Shown here in pieces: positions 12,782 through 24,480 of a DNA stretch of 64,000 nt (its first letter is position 1; each line of letters begins with the position of its first letter). The stretch is from positions 40,868,244 to 40,932,243 of the forward strand of contig JARCOQ010000002.1 of assembly GCA_029207755.1 (NCBI GenBank), in the 5' to 3' direction. The notes below the pieces were generated by a model. That model saw nothing but the letters and a program-made list of their open reading frames with translations, made no database searches and had not been told where the DNA came from. Origin of the DNA: Chamaea fasciata (taxonomy: Eukaryota > Chordata > Aves > Passeriformes > Sylviidae). Made by a program: the position numbers and the translations under genes.

Positions 12782-15386
12782 GGCAATAACAGATGAAATA
12801 TAATTTCCTGGTCGCATCTTCCACTGGGTAAATAATCTAAATGCTTTGACATTGATGAAATAATTCTTCTCCATACCAAATTTTGACCAAATCCTTTGGC
12901 TTTTAGACTTAAACACATATGGGTGATGGTTTTGACTGCTCCACTGCACATGCTTAATGATACCACACTGGGCAATTTATTAAATATACCTGGAAACTTG
13001 GAAGGTATCTAAATCCTTCCGATGGGAGCTAAGAAGATCTTGCAATTTGAAATTACTGCAGATTCATAGCACCAAGACAAATCTCCTCAATACAGCAACT
13101 ATTATTTTAGAGGAACAAAAGATCAAGATTTCAGTAGGATAATAACTGTTTTCATGGAACAAAGGGCAAAATATATAGGCCTATTACAGACTGGCAAACC
13201 AATTATCAGCTGTGGTTCAGGTCAAGTAGCAGAAGCAGGCCAAACTATTGGACACAGCTCCATTGAAATGAATAGAAAAGAGCATCTTATTCTAGTCATA
13301 AATAACATGCTGTAAGTTTCACTAGCAGTTTTAAAAAGGGTTTAATAAGAAAACCTTTCACTGAAGTGACCAACAATTACATCGCGTAACATGCAAGGGA
13401 AAATCTCATTTGTCACCGAGAGGGAGAAGGTAGGAATGTAGACATGAATTAGATTGTGAAATTAATGAATGTGTGCAGTTTGCATGCAACAGACTACTTC
13501 GTTCCTAACTGAAGAAGGGTGGGAGAAATATTCTGGTTTTCAAGCACCAGGAATACTTTAAATTATCAGCTATTTAAGAAGGTATTCCATATACTTGGAA
13601 TGTTCAAATTTGCCATGAATGAGCGAGCATTCAGCATTTATGATGCCTGCACTCACTGAAACTCGCTGGCAGCCATCCCAGAGTCTTCCAAGGAAGAGTG
13701 CATGGATGTTTGCAGTAATTTATTGGCCACTGCTTGCAAGCCCCTGAGAAACAACATTAAAATTTTAACTTCTTGCTAGACCATTTTAAGTAATGGCAAT
13801 TAGAAACTATTAAGGGCATGGTGAAACTTACCTGATCTTGGGAACAGATTTGGCAATGAACAGCAGAAACATTCCGTGAAGACCCATGGTCTGACCTCAC
13901 TACTTCCCTTCCAGAGAGCATTGTGGTTATGCCAGCAAGTGTTTATTTATTTAACTTGTAAAGCTGTCACCGCAGACATGCTATTGCAAGAATGTCCCAC
14001 CTGATTAATTTCCTCTGATAGCCAAAGGCTTCTTGTGTACTATTTCCAAAAAAGGCAACGAGCTTAGAGGCAGGGGTAGTCTTGTTAATTACCAGAATGT
14101 ATCTATCTACATGTGTTCCTGCTTCCCAGGTTTATCTATGGGAAAACAAAACAAAACAAAACATTCCATCCCTTTCTAAAGACAACCCCTTTCTCTGGGT
14201 ACCAGTCCCATGACATTTGGATTTACTTCTATGATGAGAAACAGTGAACTTGTTCTTTTTCCCTTCTGTCTTCCTTTGTACACAAACCATTTCACAGGTG
14301 GAGGTCTTTTTTTAATTAAAAATCCTTATTCAATGGGAGGTAAAAAATTAGAGACAACAGCAAAACAAAATGCAAACAAGTATGTGGGAAAAGTTAAATA
14401 ATATTTAATTGATGGTTGGAATTGTTTACAACAGTATCTCTTGGAAGCTCTTCTAATACTACTAACCAGAAAAATTCATGCTTTCAGAAATTTAAACTAG
14501 GATGAAGATGCTGCCTTGAAACATGTCTGAACTCTCCTTATGACTCTCTAAAAAATAGAAACCTGTCTGTGAAGAAGTTGAACATAATTGTGAAGCATGG
14601 ATGTCTACTTTACCTGTGTTTTTGCCATGAACAGTATTAAATAGCCCAATAGCTAGTGATACCTTTTTTGTAGATGCTTAATATTTGTAATAACCAAATT
14701 ACTATGACACTGAGGTCAGCCATATATTACAGCAATGTAAAAGGAATTCTTTTAAAGTAAATACTTTGGTATGACCTGCTTTTTTTCTAAGAGCCTAGGA
14801 TGAACATAAAGCTGAATATTTGCACTTTCAGAGTTTCTAAAATGCAGCAATTGGCAGCAAACCTTTATGAGTATATTTACAACTGCATAGGTTATTTGAA
14901 ACATCTATCATATTTTCATGTAGGTGTATACCAGTGTTAGCTTATACAGTGCCTCCCATTTCAGAATTGTGAAAATCTGAATGTGTCTTCCCCTTTTCTG
15001 TCCTGTTCTGCCAGTCTGGATTACACTGTGATTTTACAGTCAGCTTTCACTGGAGTGGTTAACAGCAAACCTTGCTGAACATATACAGAATTAAATTTCA
15101 AACTTCATGTGGTTATTAGTGAGACACATTTCATACCAATATCTCACTTCAGTAGTGAGAAATGCAATATAAATTTCAATAGCAATGCAATTTTGATTTC
15201 AATGGAAAGAAATGCACTTAACTCAAAAGAATTACATCAGTATTGTAGAGATGTGAGACCAGATTTTGTAGACTGAATGGAGTTACCATAAATATAGATT
15301 TAATCACTCTTCAACTTTCAGGTACTTGCAAGAGATATCCAGGCAGGGACTGATCTGTATATGCATCTATTAATGTGTACAAATAC
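12782..15386. other. PDGFD: PDGFD intron 5 middle, no gene seen
   Basis: AT-rich intronic sequence. There is a short (AAAAC)n run near 14142-14162. I see no exon, no RNA gene and no repeat family I can name. Confidence 0.5.
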
Positions 15387-15690
15387 AAAAAATCACAGAA
15401 TCCAGAAGTGGACACAGGATCTGAGGTGTGGCCTCAGCAGTGCCCAGTACAGGGGGATGGTCACTGCACTGGTCCTGCTGGTCACACCATAGTTGATCCA
15501 GGCCAGGATGCCATCAGCCTTTTTGGCCACCTGGGCACACTCTGGATCATGTTCAGGTGCTGCTGACCAGCACCCCCAGGTCCTTTTCCACTGAGCAGTT
15601 TCCAAGCCACTGCCCCCAGCCTGTAGCACAGCCTGAGGTTGCTGTGACCTCAGTGCAGGACCCAGCACTTGGTCTTGTTGAAACTTTTAC
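15387..15690 (-). mobile_element. CR1 LINE fragment (minus strand) with possible tail-joined deletion
   Basis: This is the reverse complement of the late ORF2 part of CR1, closely similar to the element at 1-640 (shared blocks tggcctcagcagtgcccagt, ccaggccaggatgcca, accagcacccccaggtcctt and gcaggacccagcacttgg). At its low-coordinate side it ends in aatcacagaatcc, which looks like the CR1 terminal 8-mers but sits next to coding-region sequence. The roughly 400 bases that normally lie between are therefore missing. Same orientation as PDGFD, in intron 5. Confidence 0.82.
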
Positions 15691-15854
15691 AGTTTGCTTT
15701 GGTCCATCAATGCAGCAACGATGGAACCAGGAAACAAAGATGGAGACAGAGCCTACTTTGAAAGAACAAAAGGTTCTGGACTCAAATTTTAACATAGGAA
15801 AACCTAATTAAATGTTGAAAAGTACTTTTTGTTTGTTTGTTTTTGTTCAGGGAG

Positions 15855-16017
15855 TGGTTTCAAAGAGATTGAGCAGCCTCCATTCTTGGAGATATTAAAA
15901 ACCTGATTTGACATGGTCACGAGCAACCTTCAGTTGATGACCCTGCCTTGAGAAGGGGTATTTAAGTTCTTGAGGAGTCTTCCCACTTCATCTATTCCCC
16001 GATTCTGTGAGTTTCAG
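15855..16017 (+). mobile_element. Short CR1 3' end fragment (plus strand)
   Basis: The sequence contains ttggagatattaaaaacctg, gacatggtcacgagcaacct and gaccctgccttgag, followed by a degenerate end at gattctgtgag. This is the 3' end pattern of another CR1 subfamily (ggaggtattcaaaaccc, gagcaacctgctct, attctgtga). It is oriented opposite to the neighbouring fragment at 15387-15690, about 165 bases away. Confidence 0.7.
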
Positions 16018-18651
16018 CTATGATAAGATACTGTCCTCTTATTTCCCTGACCTTGATATTTACAGATTAATAACTGGCAAATTAAGAAAGCATACAATTT
16101 AAATATCATTTATCTCCTATCCCTGTTATCAGAATTAGTATTCAGCAACACTACCTCTTTTAGGTCAATTTTGTGCCAGAGTTTGGTATGGGCAGAAGGT
16201 TGGATAGGAGTGAAATTATTAGTAATTAATTTATACCATTTATATGGTGTGATCTGAAAATACGGAGAAAGATAGGCAGAGATTACATCAAATTGCTCTT
16301 ACCTGCCTCAGGGCTGTTCTAACTTAGGATAACAAAAAAACCCCTGAGCTGTAAGCCGAAACAGATAGGTATCTGAAATAAATTACGATATAATCTACTG
16401 CTTTCTTTGCTGCAAGGTTACCCCAGTGCCTATAAACATTGCTCAGAGATCCACACTGTCTGTGTTTAAAAGACACCAAGCATTTTTAATTTAAGGATTT
16501 GTTAAAGCTATTCCTTACTCCGCACACCCTCCAAGAACAAGCTTTTAATCTTGTCAGAATTTTATGACTAAACAAAAATTCTTAACTGAAATTTTTTAAA
16601 GATTTCATTGTGGTGAGGTATGTTAGGCCAGAGAGCTGCTAACTGTCAGGGAATTTGGCCTTTGGTTTGAAAATAAAAGGAAAACTGTTATAAAAGGTTT
16701 TTTTTCTTTTTCCTGTAACCAAACCACCACCACCAAACAATCCTATTAAAATAAATCAAGTATTAAAACTGTAACTGGAAAAATGTTCAGCTTCTTGCTA
16801 CACAAGAAGCTGAATTACATTTATAATAAATGGAGAAAATGTTATGTATCTGAATTTTCTGAGCATTGCCAGATCAGATTGATACCTGTAGCCTGCATAA
16901 TTAGCATCAATAAAGCATCAAATGCTATTTTATATTTATATGGCTATTTAAATATATGGGATACTGGACAAAATATGATCTGAGAATGAAATGATATCTG
17001 GAGAACCAGATTCTAATCAGCTTCTATTAAAAACAGAACAGACCCTTCATTTCTTTTTTATACATATCTACTGGTGCCAAATCCAGCCTGGATGAATAAG
17101 GGACACACAGATCATGCTCCACACACCCCACAGAGATCACACCACTCTTGAAAGTCATGCACTGACACTTAGGTGAAGTTTTTCCAGAAGTTACTTGAAA
17201 TTTCTGGGGTACCAAAAGGGAGTAAAGGGGTTGACTTCTTGCTGAATGTGTACTCAGGGTTTTATCACATATTCCTTTGAAGTGCTGAGCCCAGAAACAA
17301 TGAAAGCCAAACTGTCTTGGAAATTGTACACCAGTACTTGGGTCTACTAATACACTGTACATGCCTGAGGTTATTCTCCTTGTCCTCCAAGGACAATAGC
17401 CTCAGGACAGCCCACAGTCCTACCACTCACCTCTTACTCTCCAGTCAAGGTGGACACATGAATGGCAGGTGGCCTCTGCCAGATCCTGGTTCATGCCCAG
17501 CAATGACCAGGCTGACAATTTAGAAATATTGTATTTCAGGGCCTGGGAAAACTTCTTGAAAAGGTATTCCCTCATATAGATACAGTCTATATAACTCTTT
17601 TAAAGAGCAAAGCCTCATAATTTGGTAACAAGGAAGTTACAAACGTGGAACTACAATTCTCTCTCCCTCCTTAGAACATGCTTAAGGTGTGGGGGGATGG
17701 GGTCTGAGGGGTAAATAAATGGTAGATTGCACAGAATGGGAACTGTGATTTGGGAATTATAATTTTAAAGTTATAAAGAAGAATGCATGTGAATATACAA
17801 CTTGAAAATAGATGACAGCAAGAGAAATCAAATAAAATTCTTCACTCCAGATCTTCTGTGAAAACGACAGCAATTGTTATCCTGGAGAGTCCAAACAGAC
17901 CTCCTACATCCCTACTGCACATGAAAGGCAATTTCATCAGGCCCTTCAGTGCATGGTTACCCCACAGCACAATTGTGTCTTCTCCATAGTGCTTCTTTAT
18001 CATTACGGCTTTGTACTGCCAGCTAAATGCCCCTTTGCTTTACCATTTGGTGGATGACTTGAACTAACAGAAGGAAAAAAGAAACATAACCCAGAAGTGT
18101 GTGCTTTGCTCAATTACAGACAAAGATGTTAAACCATCATAATGTTCCCTGCCAACATAATGAAAAACAGTGAGATGTTCACATCCTAAAAAAACCAGCT
18201 GCACATACAGGTGTCTGCACCAGATGCTTCCCTAAGCGCAGTGTGATAGAAGTGATTATTCCTCACTCAACAGAGAACAGTCCCTAAGCAGGGTATTTAA
18301 AGAAGGATGATAACACAGGCAATTAGGAGCCCCACGCTTTACACACAAAGCAATGCTTAAGAGGGTAGAACCATCTGTCTTTACATGCGGACTTGTGTTT
18401 TTATTTGTGAATTTATCATAAAAAAGGGGCAGTTTTCAGTCTGATTTCTCAAGTGAGATCCTACCTGGAAATTGATAAGGATTAAATGACACATCCCTGG
18501 TTTTAATAGGTGGTACCTTGCCCTGTGACTCCAACAGGAACATGAACACTGGAATGTAATACCTGACTGATGGACTTTCCTGTGAGGAGTGAAGGAATAT
18601 CTTGTCCTTGTCTCACAGTATGCCTAAGTATGTCCCAAAGTCTATACCTAC
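16018..18651. other. PDGFD: PDGFD intron 5, upstream end, no gene seen
   Basis: Intronic sequence between the CR1 fragments and exon 5. A few short A and T runs and a (ACC)n-like patch near 16720-16735 are present. I see no exon or named repeat. Confidence 0.5.
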
Positions 18652-18853
18652 CTTTAGATTTCCTGTCATGGTAGCTCCTGCCTCGATAATGGTGCCCACT
18701 GTCTGTGTAGAGATTCTCAAGATCTTCTTGCCAGGAGTCTGGGTTGAAGTGTTTGAGCAGATCCTCCACGGTGTCAAATGCAGCAATGGTCTGATCCAAT
18801 GCTTCCGCTGTGAGTGTGGGGTCAGTCACTGATGGAGAGGGATAGGAGACCCC
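18652..18853 (-). CDS. PDGFD: PDGFD exon 5: hinge with protease activation site
   Basis: This 202-base exon begins in phase 0 after gtcactcttag and ends one base into a valine codon at AAAG|GTAGGT. It encodes 67 residues starting GVSYPSPSVTDPTL. The middle is acidic and helix-like (FDTVEDLLKHFNPDSWQEDL), and the end is basic (HHYRGRSYHDRKSK). The RGRS stretch corresponds to the region where PDGF-D is cut, by urokinase-type plasminogen activator and matriptase according to published work, to release the active growth-factor dimer. The activation motif is intact here. The segment before it (YTDSGHH) looks one residue longer than in human and differs in sequence. That offsets the residue missing from exon 4, so total hinge length is kept. 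Confidence 0.96.
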
Positions 18854-19462
18854 CTAAGAGTGACATACATCTCAGTGTACTTGGCAGAAATTACAGCACC
18901 ACTTTAAACAACTGAAAACAGTTATTGACAATCTTGTTTCCTTATTGAGTGAAACTGTTACTTCGGGCCATCTTTTCAAGTCTTTGGGCCAGGACTTTCT
19001 TATACCTATGTTTTCTTTTTGTAAGAAGATATAACAAGAAATTCCCTAACAAATCCCAGAGGAGATGCATGGAGCAAAAGAACTGCCACTGGTAGACTGT
19101 CAGTATTTACATGCACTCCTCAATGGGAATGATGGTTTGCACATATAGAGAGATGAAATGAAAATGTCTTTTGAAAGCACTGTGATGACCATGGCCACAG
19201 AAATTAATATGCCAGTTCTGTTGGTTATTTCACATGAGGCAGATCAGAAACCACAGTAGAGAAAGACAAATACAAAAAGTCCACTAGACTATCTTTCTCT
19301 GGTCAATTTGGATAACGAATTTGGCATGGTTAGAGACTTGGAAAAACGGCCCTTTATTACCCAAAATTAAATGTATTACAAAACACTAATGAATTGACAT
19401 TGAACTGACCTTTTACCTAAAGTACAATTTACTAAACAAACAGAAAAAAACCATGATATTTG

Positions 19463-20124
19463 GATCTTGGGGGTGCTGGTGGGTGAGAGGCTGGACATGA
19501 CCTGGCAATGTGCTTGCAGCCAGGAAAGCTGATGATGTCCTGGGCTGCATCCAAAGCAGCAAGGAGAAGGGAGGGGATTCTGCCCCTCTGCTCTGCTCTG
19601 CTCTGCTCTGCTGAGACCCCACCTGCAGTGCTGCATCCAGGTCTGGGCTCCCATCACAGGAAGGACATGAATCCGTTGGAGTCAGTGCAGAGGAGGGACA
19701 TCAAGATTATTAGAGGGATGGAGGAAAGACTAAGAGAATTGAAATTGTTCAGCCTAGAGAAGGAAAGGCTATGGGGTGACCTAACTGTGGCCTACCAATG
19801 CCTGAAGGGAGCCTACAAGAAAGATGAAGAGAAACTTTTTACAAGAGCAGGTAGTGATAAGACAAAGTGGAACAGCTTTAAAATCAAAGAGGGTATGTCT
19901 GGATTAGATTTGAGGAAGAAAATCTTCACTGTGAGGGTGGTGAGACACTGGAACAGGTTGTTGAAAGAGTCTGTGGATGCTTCATCCCTGACAGTGTTCA
20001 CAGTCAGGTTAGAGAGGACTGTGAGCAGCCTGGTCCAATGAGAGGCATCCCTGCCCACTTCAAGGGGATTGAAACTAGCTGATTCCTAAGGAACCTTCCA
20101 ACCCAAGCCATTCTATAATTCTGT
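19463..20124 (+). mobile_element. CR1 LINE copy, end of ORF2 to 3' terminus
   Basis: On the plus strand it starts near gatcttgggggtgctggtgg and runs through the CR1 ORF2 end (tcctgggctgcatccaaagc, gctgagaccccacctgcag, aggaaggacatgaatccgtt, ttgttcagcctagagaagga) into the 3' part (tcttcactgtgagggtggtg, cactggaacaggttg, gagcagcctggtccaatg, ccttccaacccaag). It ends at ccattctataattctgt. A 177-codon open frame at 19508-20041 is remnant CR1 coding sequence, not a cellular gene. It contains a small CTCTG expansion. It lies in intron 4, antisense to PDGFD, about 600 bases upstream of exon 5. Confidence 0.88.
19586..19610 (+). repeat. (CTCTG)5 tandem repeat inside CR1
   Basis: Five exact copies of CTCTG are followed by ctgag. 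Typical CR1 has a single CTCTGCTCTG-like sequence at this point (ctctactctgctctggtgag), so the array probably expanded after insertion. Confidence 0.8.
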
Positions 20125-20187
20125 GATCTCAGAAATGTAATAATAAATATTTGGATGACAAACATAGTAATATCCTCACAATTATAT
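20125..20187 (+). repeat. Shared flank copy 2, downstream of a CR1 3' end
   Basis: Partner of the stretch at 12719-12781 (51 of 63 positions identical without gaps by hand alignment). It sits at the same place relative to the end of a CR1 copy. See that entry for the possible explanations. Confidence 0.6.
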
Positions 20188-23100
20188 CATAAGACCAAAT
20201 GGAATAATTATTTTACATCAGTAAGGACCAAGTACCGTTCTCTGAGTGTTCCCACTGAACTTCTGACACAATTTGAGTTGACAGAATGATTGCAGCATTT
20301 TCAGTTTTATTGGAGAGGACTTGAAACATTTTTAAAATTCTTAATTTAGAATCACAATATTCACTATCCTGATATCACTTTTCCCCTTTTCCAAGAACAA
20401 GGCCAAATAGTATGTAAAATATGTACAAGAAAAACTATTAATGCAGATCTCTTACTTTCCAAAGGACTATAATCAATTTTGTCCAACAACAGGCATACTA
20501 TGCCACATGAATTGTTTGGTCTTGTAAGTTAAAACACTGGAGAGAAACCCCTAGAAACCAATATTGTTTCATGAAAACCCAGCTCAGAAGTAATGCAGCA
20601 GAAATATGCCAGTTGAAACTGATGGCTGCCCAAAATATATGTTTTGCCTCATCTTCCAAGTAAATGCATATGTTAAACTATTAATCTTTGCAATTAACTT
20701 CACTTGCTTGGGTCGTAATGGGAGGGTCAATTTAGGTGAGTAAATTCACCCACTTGTTTGCAGGATTGTGTCCTTCCATTCCTCCTATAATGATTTGAAA
20801 GTACATATATATATTAAAATAAAACACTTGTCTTTAGTGGTAAGCTGTATCACAAACCTAACAATTCTTGACATTTTCCTGCATAATATTTGCTGAAAAT
20901 ATGGACAGTCCAAATTATTAAAAATCAGGAAGAGAAGAAACAGAAAACACAACAATAGTGCAGTCAAGAATGCATAGCTGCACTTTACGGCTCACCACCA
21001 ACAGCTCAAGAAGTTTCAGTGGGCCCACTTGTGACTGAAATGCCTCTCTAGGGCAGTGCCAAGACAGGGTGCAGAGGCCTGTAAAAATTCATGACCCCTT
21101 AAAAAGGAAGGCACACCTCGAAGCCTCTCTCCTGACTTCTACATGGCTTGGAATAGAGACTGTCAGAGAGATGCAAGTCCCAGCAGTTAAGAAGCTCACA
21201 CCAGCAAAGTGAACACAACTCTGTTATCTAAAGCAATGTTGTAGGGGAGACTATGCTGCAGCCAGCATCAGTGTGCCAATACAGCTGCTGAGGTTACAAA
21301 AGGAAAAGGCACCTAAATCCTATTTTCTTACTGAGGAGTGCTTGGTGGAGCTCATGGCAGTCCAGCAGGGAAAGATCAGAAACTGACTGCCTTTCAACAG
21401 TGAGATGGCCCAAGGATGCTGAAGGAACAGAAGCATAAAAAATCAGGCCACAGGTGTGTGCCTTACTAAATGCAGGAGGTTTTTTCCCACATGTTCAACT
21501 ATACATTTCATTACAGAAGTGAAGGTCAAGCTCTGAATAGGCAGGGCATTTCAAAACTCATACAGGCAGCTGGGATTCCCCATTTTTTTTCATATAAAAG
21601 CTCCTACTCAAGAGATTTGTGCAGCCTCGTTCAAACACAGAAGGAAGCTTAACTTTTTCTCAGTGACAGCCAAATCAAGAGGAATTATTTCAACAGCTGA
21701 GATAGCCTCCTGGCAGCAACATCATGTGACAGGCCCAAAAGCAACTTCAAAGCTGCCAATCCAACTGCCTCTCTTTTGTCCTGCCAAGAATGAGGTGCTG
21801 GCTTTAGCAGAGTCTGTGCTCGGTGTAATCTGACTTCTGAGATCACATCCAAAGAGCGGGCAAGAGGAAATGTAAGAAGCAATGAAGAGCCAAAATCTTC
21901 CACATTATGTACCTCCTTTGCATTTCTTAAAAGCACTGAATACATTTTTAATTTACTGGAACACAAAGGTATCTTTTTTTGGTATGTGCTCTTGCCCTTA
22001 ATTTCTGTTCACTCATTCTTTTCACTTTCCTATCTCTATTGTGAGCCTGACAGGCAATTCAATGTGCATCACAGCTTTTTCTTGGTCATAAAATTACTTT
22101 ACATATAATCGAAACTAACCTGATAAGGAGTTGGATTTTGTTTCTTTTTTTTTTTTTTTTTTCCCTGAGTTTGCCATGATGGGTTAAGGGCAGGAGCATT
22201 TTTTTTTTACCTTTCTGAGAAAAAACCCAAACAAAAAAACAACCCAAAATATAACTGTAATATGATCTCAGATAGGGAAGAAAGAATTTGCTTACTCTAA
22301 AATTTTTATTCTGAGAGTTGTAATGTGTCTATATCCTAAAATAAATCTTTGGGTTACTTGTGGGTTTGAGAGAAGAAACTCAGACCTGCCATACTACCTG
22401 AGCATCAGCAGAATTGTATGTCATCTTGTCCAAGACTGACAGGTCTGAGTTTGTCCTCTGCCTCTCAAGACCTTAACAGAATCCCTGAATCTTTCTCTCC
22501 TGAAGAACTTGGATGTCCTCAGACATTTTCCTTGGTGCCTTTGTGAAAAATTGCTCAATCTCCCTGCCTTTTTTTCTCTGAGGATAAAAGGGACTTGTGG
22601 GTGCCATGTGCTCAAGAAAGTGTATTGTATTAGATAGGGAATGGCATGAGAAAACCAGTGAAACTGAGGTTCTGCTTCTGGCTTTGCTGTAGGTTTCCAT
22701 GTGACCTTGGGAAACAGCTCGCTACCTGTAACATTTGTATTGAACTTCCTTAGACACAACACATTAAAACGATTTTTCAGAAAAAAAAAAAAAAGATGCA
22801 AAACCATGAACTCGATTTTTCAATACGAAAAGGATAGTGGGTTATTGTTTGGTACATTGTGCATTTTATGATGTTAAGGATGCTAATTAACATGGCGTTT
22901 ACCATAGGCTTAGTCTCATTTACATAGTTACCTGATGAGGGAGCCCTAGGCTTACTTTTTCAAACATCAGCCTACCATATTTTTAAACAAAATATTCCAT
23001 CACATTGATTTTTTCCCCCAAGCCCACATTAGAATGAAAAATGAATTTGTGTCTTCTGGTAAAACTGTTGTAGCATCTCCTGCTTGGCACATCCAGTAGA

Positions 23101-24115
23101 TCTCAGCCTTGCTAACATCACTCCTCAAGACTTTCCGCAGTTGGTTCCAGGCAATCAGTGAATGATATCATGAAGGGCAAGTGTCATTTTGAGAATTCAA
23201 GAGTAAACACAACTGAGATTGGCTTAACACCTTCTAATTTTGGCAGCAGAGAGTTTTCTCTCTACTTGCTGCCTTGATTGGACCCTGATCAGTACAATTT
23301 ACCCATATTTTATTTACTGCTCCTTCACCAGCTGCTCCTGGCAGCTACTGTAACAAAGGTGCTATCACTAAGCTCTCTTCCATAAATGCTTCAGACATTG
23401 GTCTCAAGCCTGCTTTAAGCACTTACCCCCATCTCATCTATTCCAAGAGGAGTTAACAAGAACCGTAACAAGCAGGCAACAAAGCACACAGAAGAGGACT
23501 GCCCGTATTATGAATTCTCATGCTACTATGCCATTCCCCAGCACTGGGAAATGGCCGAGAGGACAGATTTTTTGCCAATGACACAAATCACATGTAATGA
23601 AAAGAAAATTAATTTTTTTATTAGATTACCTGGGTTTTTTTCTTTCTTATTTTTTCTCTCAAGTTGCAATTTGCTGCTGAATATGGAGCAATTGTATCTG
23701 ACTTCAGATATATTTTACTGGAAACACTTAAAAATATTCTCAGTATTGACAGTGAAGGGCCAGATCCCCTTTCCTGCCACCTTGCTTTCCATATAGTCTT
23801 CCATGTAAGTCAAGGTATTCCATGATTAAAAATTTTAAGTTTTTATCTTGGATTTTCATACTGGCAGGATGAGTTTGAAAGCAAGAAATGTTCCCCAATG
23901 GCTGTCTCACGTGCTGTCTCACGGCTAAGGGCATATCCTGAATCTTTTATCTCTAAAAACATACTGTTTGAATCCAGTATCAGTTGGATAAAAACTTTGT
24001 TCATCCTCTTTCAAAGGTGAATACATGGTCTCTCTGTGCAGATGCCATTTTAGTGAGCTGGATTCAAGCCACCCTATCAATCCATTCATGGGCAAAACAG
24101 TGAGAAATTACTTAC
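20188..24115. other. PDGFD: PDGFD intron 4, upstream part, no gene seen
   Basis: Intronic sequence with poly-T runs near 22145-22162 and 22199-22208 and an A run near 22780-22794. No exon, RNA gene or named repeat was recognised. Confidence 0.5.
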
Positions 24116-24175
24116 TGAGACAGAGCTTGTGACTGACTCCCAGTTGGTTTCTGAGGCTGCATGCTGGAAATCATC
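24116..24175 (-). CDS. PDGFD: PDGFD exon 4: short hinge exon
   Basis: This 60-base exon was found by translating between an acceptor (tgtgtttttccccttag) and a donor (TCA|GTAAGT). It encodes exactly 20 residues, DDFQHAASETNWESVTSSVS, in phase 0 at both ends. It is the first part of the hinge linking the CUB domain to the growth-factor domain. The DFQ-x-AASETNWESVTSS core matches human PDGF-D as I remember it, with one alanine fewer in the run after DFQ. The hinge is thought to be flexible and low in secondary structure. Because both ends are phase 0, skipping this exon would leave the reading frame intact. Confidence 0.94.
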
Positions 24176-24390
24176 CTAAGGGGAAAAACACATAGGAAAA
24201 ATCACCATTAAGACAACATCCTAAATTAACTACAGAACCTAAAAAATATTTCAGCAATCAACATCTGTCACTTTTTCTAACCCTTTTTAATGCAAAAGTC
24301 CCTTGCCATGTGTTACTCCTCACTAAAGCTACTTCCATTCAGGTTCTTTTTCAATGTTTATAAATTCCTTGTGAGTTTGCTTGGACAAGA

Positions 24391-24471
<81 letters not shown>
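24391..24471 (+). repeat. Compound microsatellite (ATT)17(ATC)10
   Basis: There are seventeen perfect ATT units at 24391-24441, then ten perfect ATC units at 24442-24471, trailing into aacaataac. In the PDGFD transcript it reads (GAT)10 then (AAT)17 and lies about 215 bases before the exon 4 acceptor. Open frames across it encode only runs of Leu/Ser or Asp/Asn and are artefacts of the repeat. Confidence 0.97.
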
Positions 24472-24472
<1 letters not shown>

Positions 24473-24480
24473 ACAATAAC

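Noticed and set aside
19508..20041. 177-codon open frame on the plus strand
   Set aside because: It lies entirely within a CR1 copy and is leftover LINE coding sequence in a shifted frame, not a host gene.
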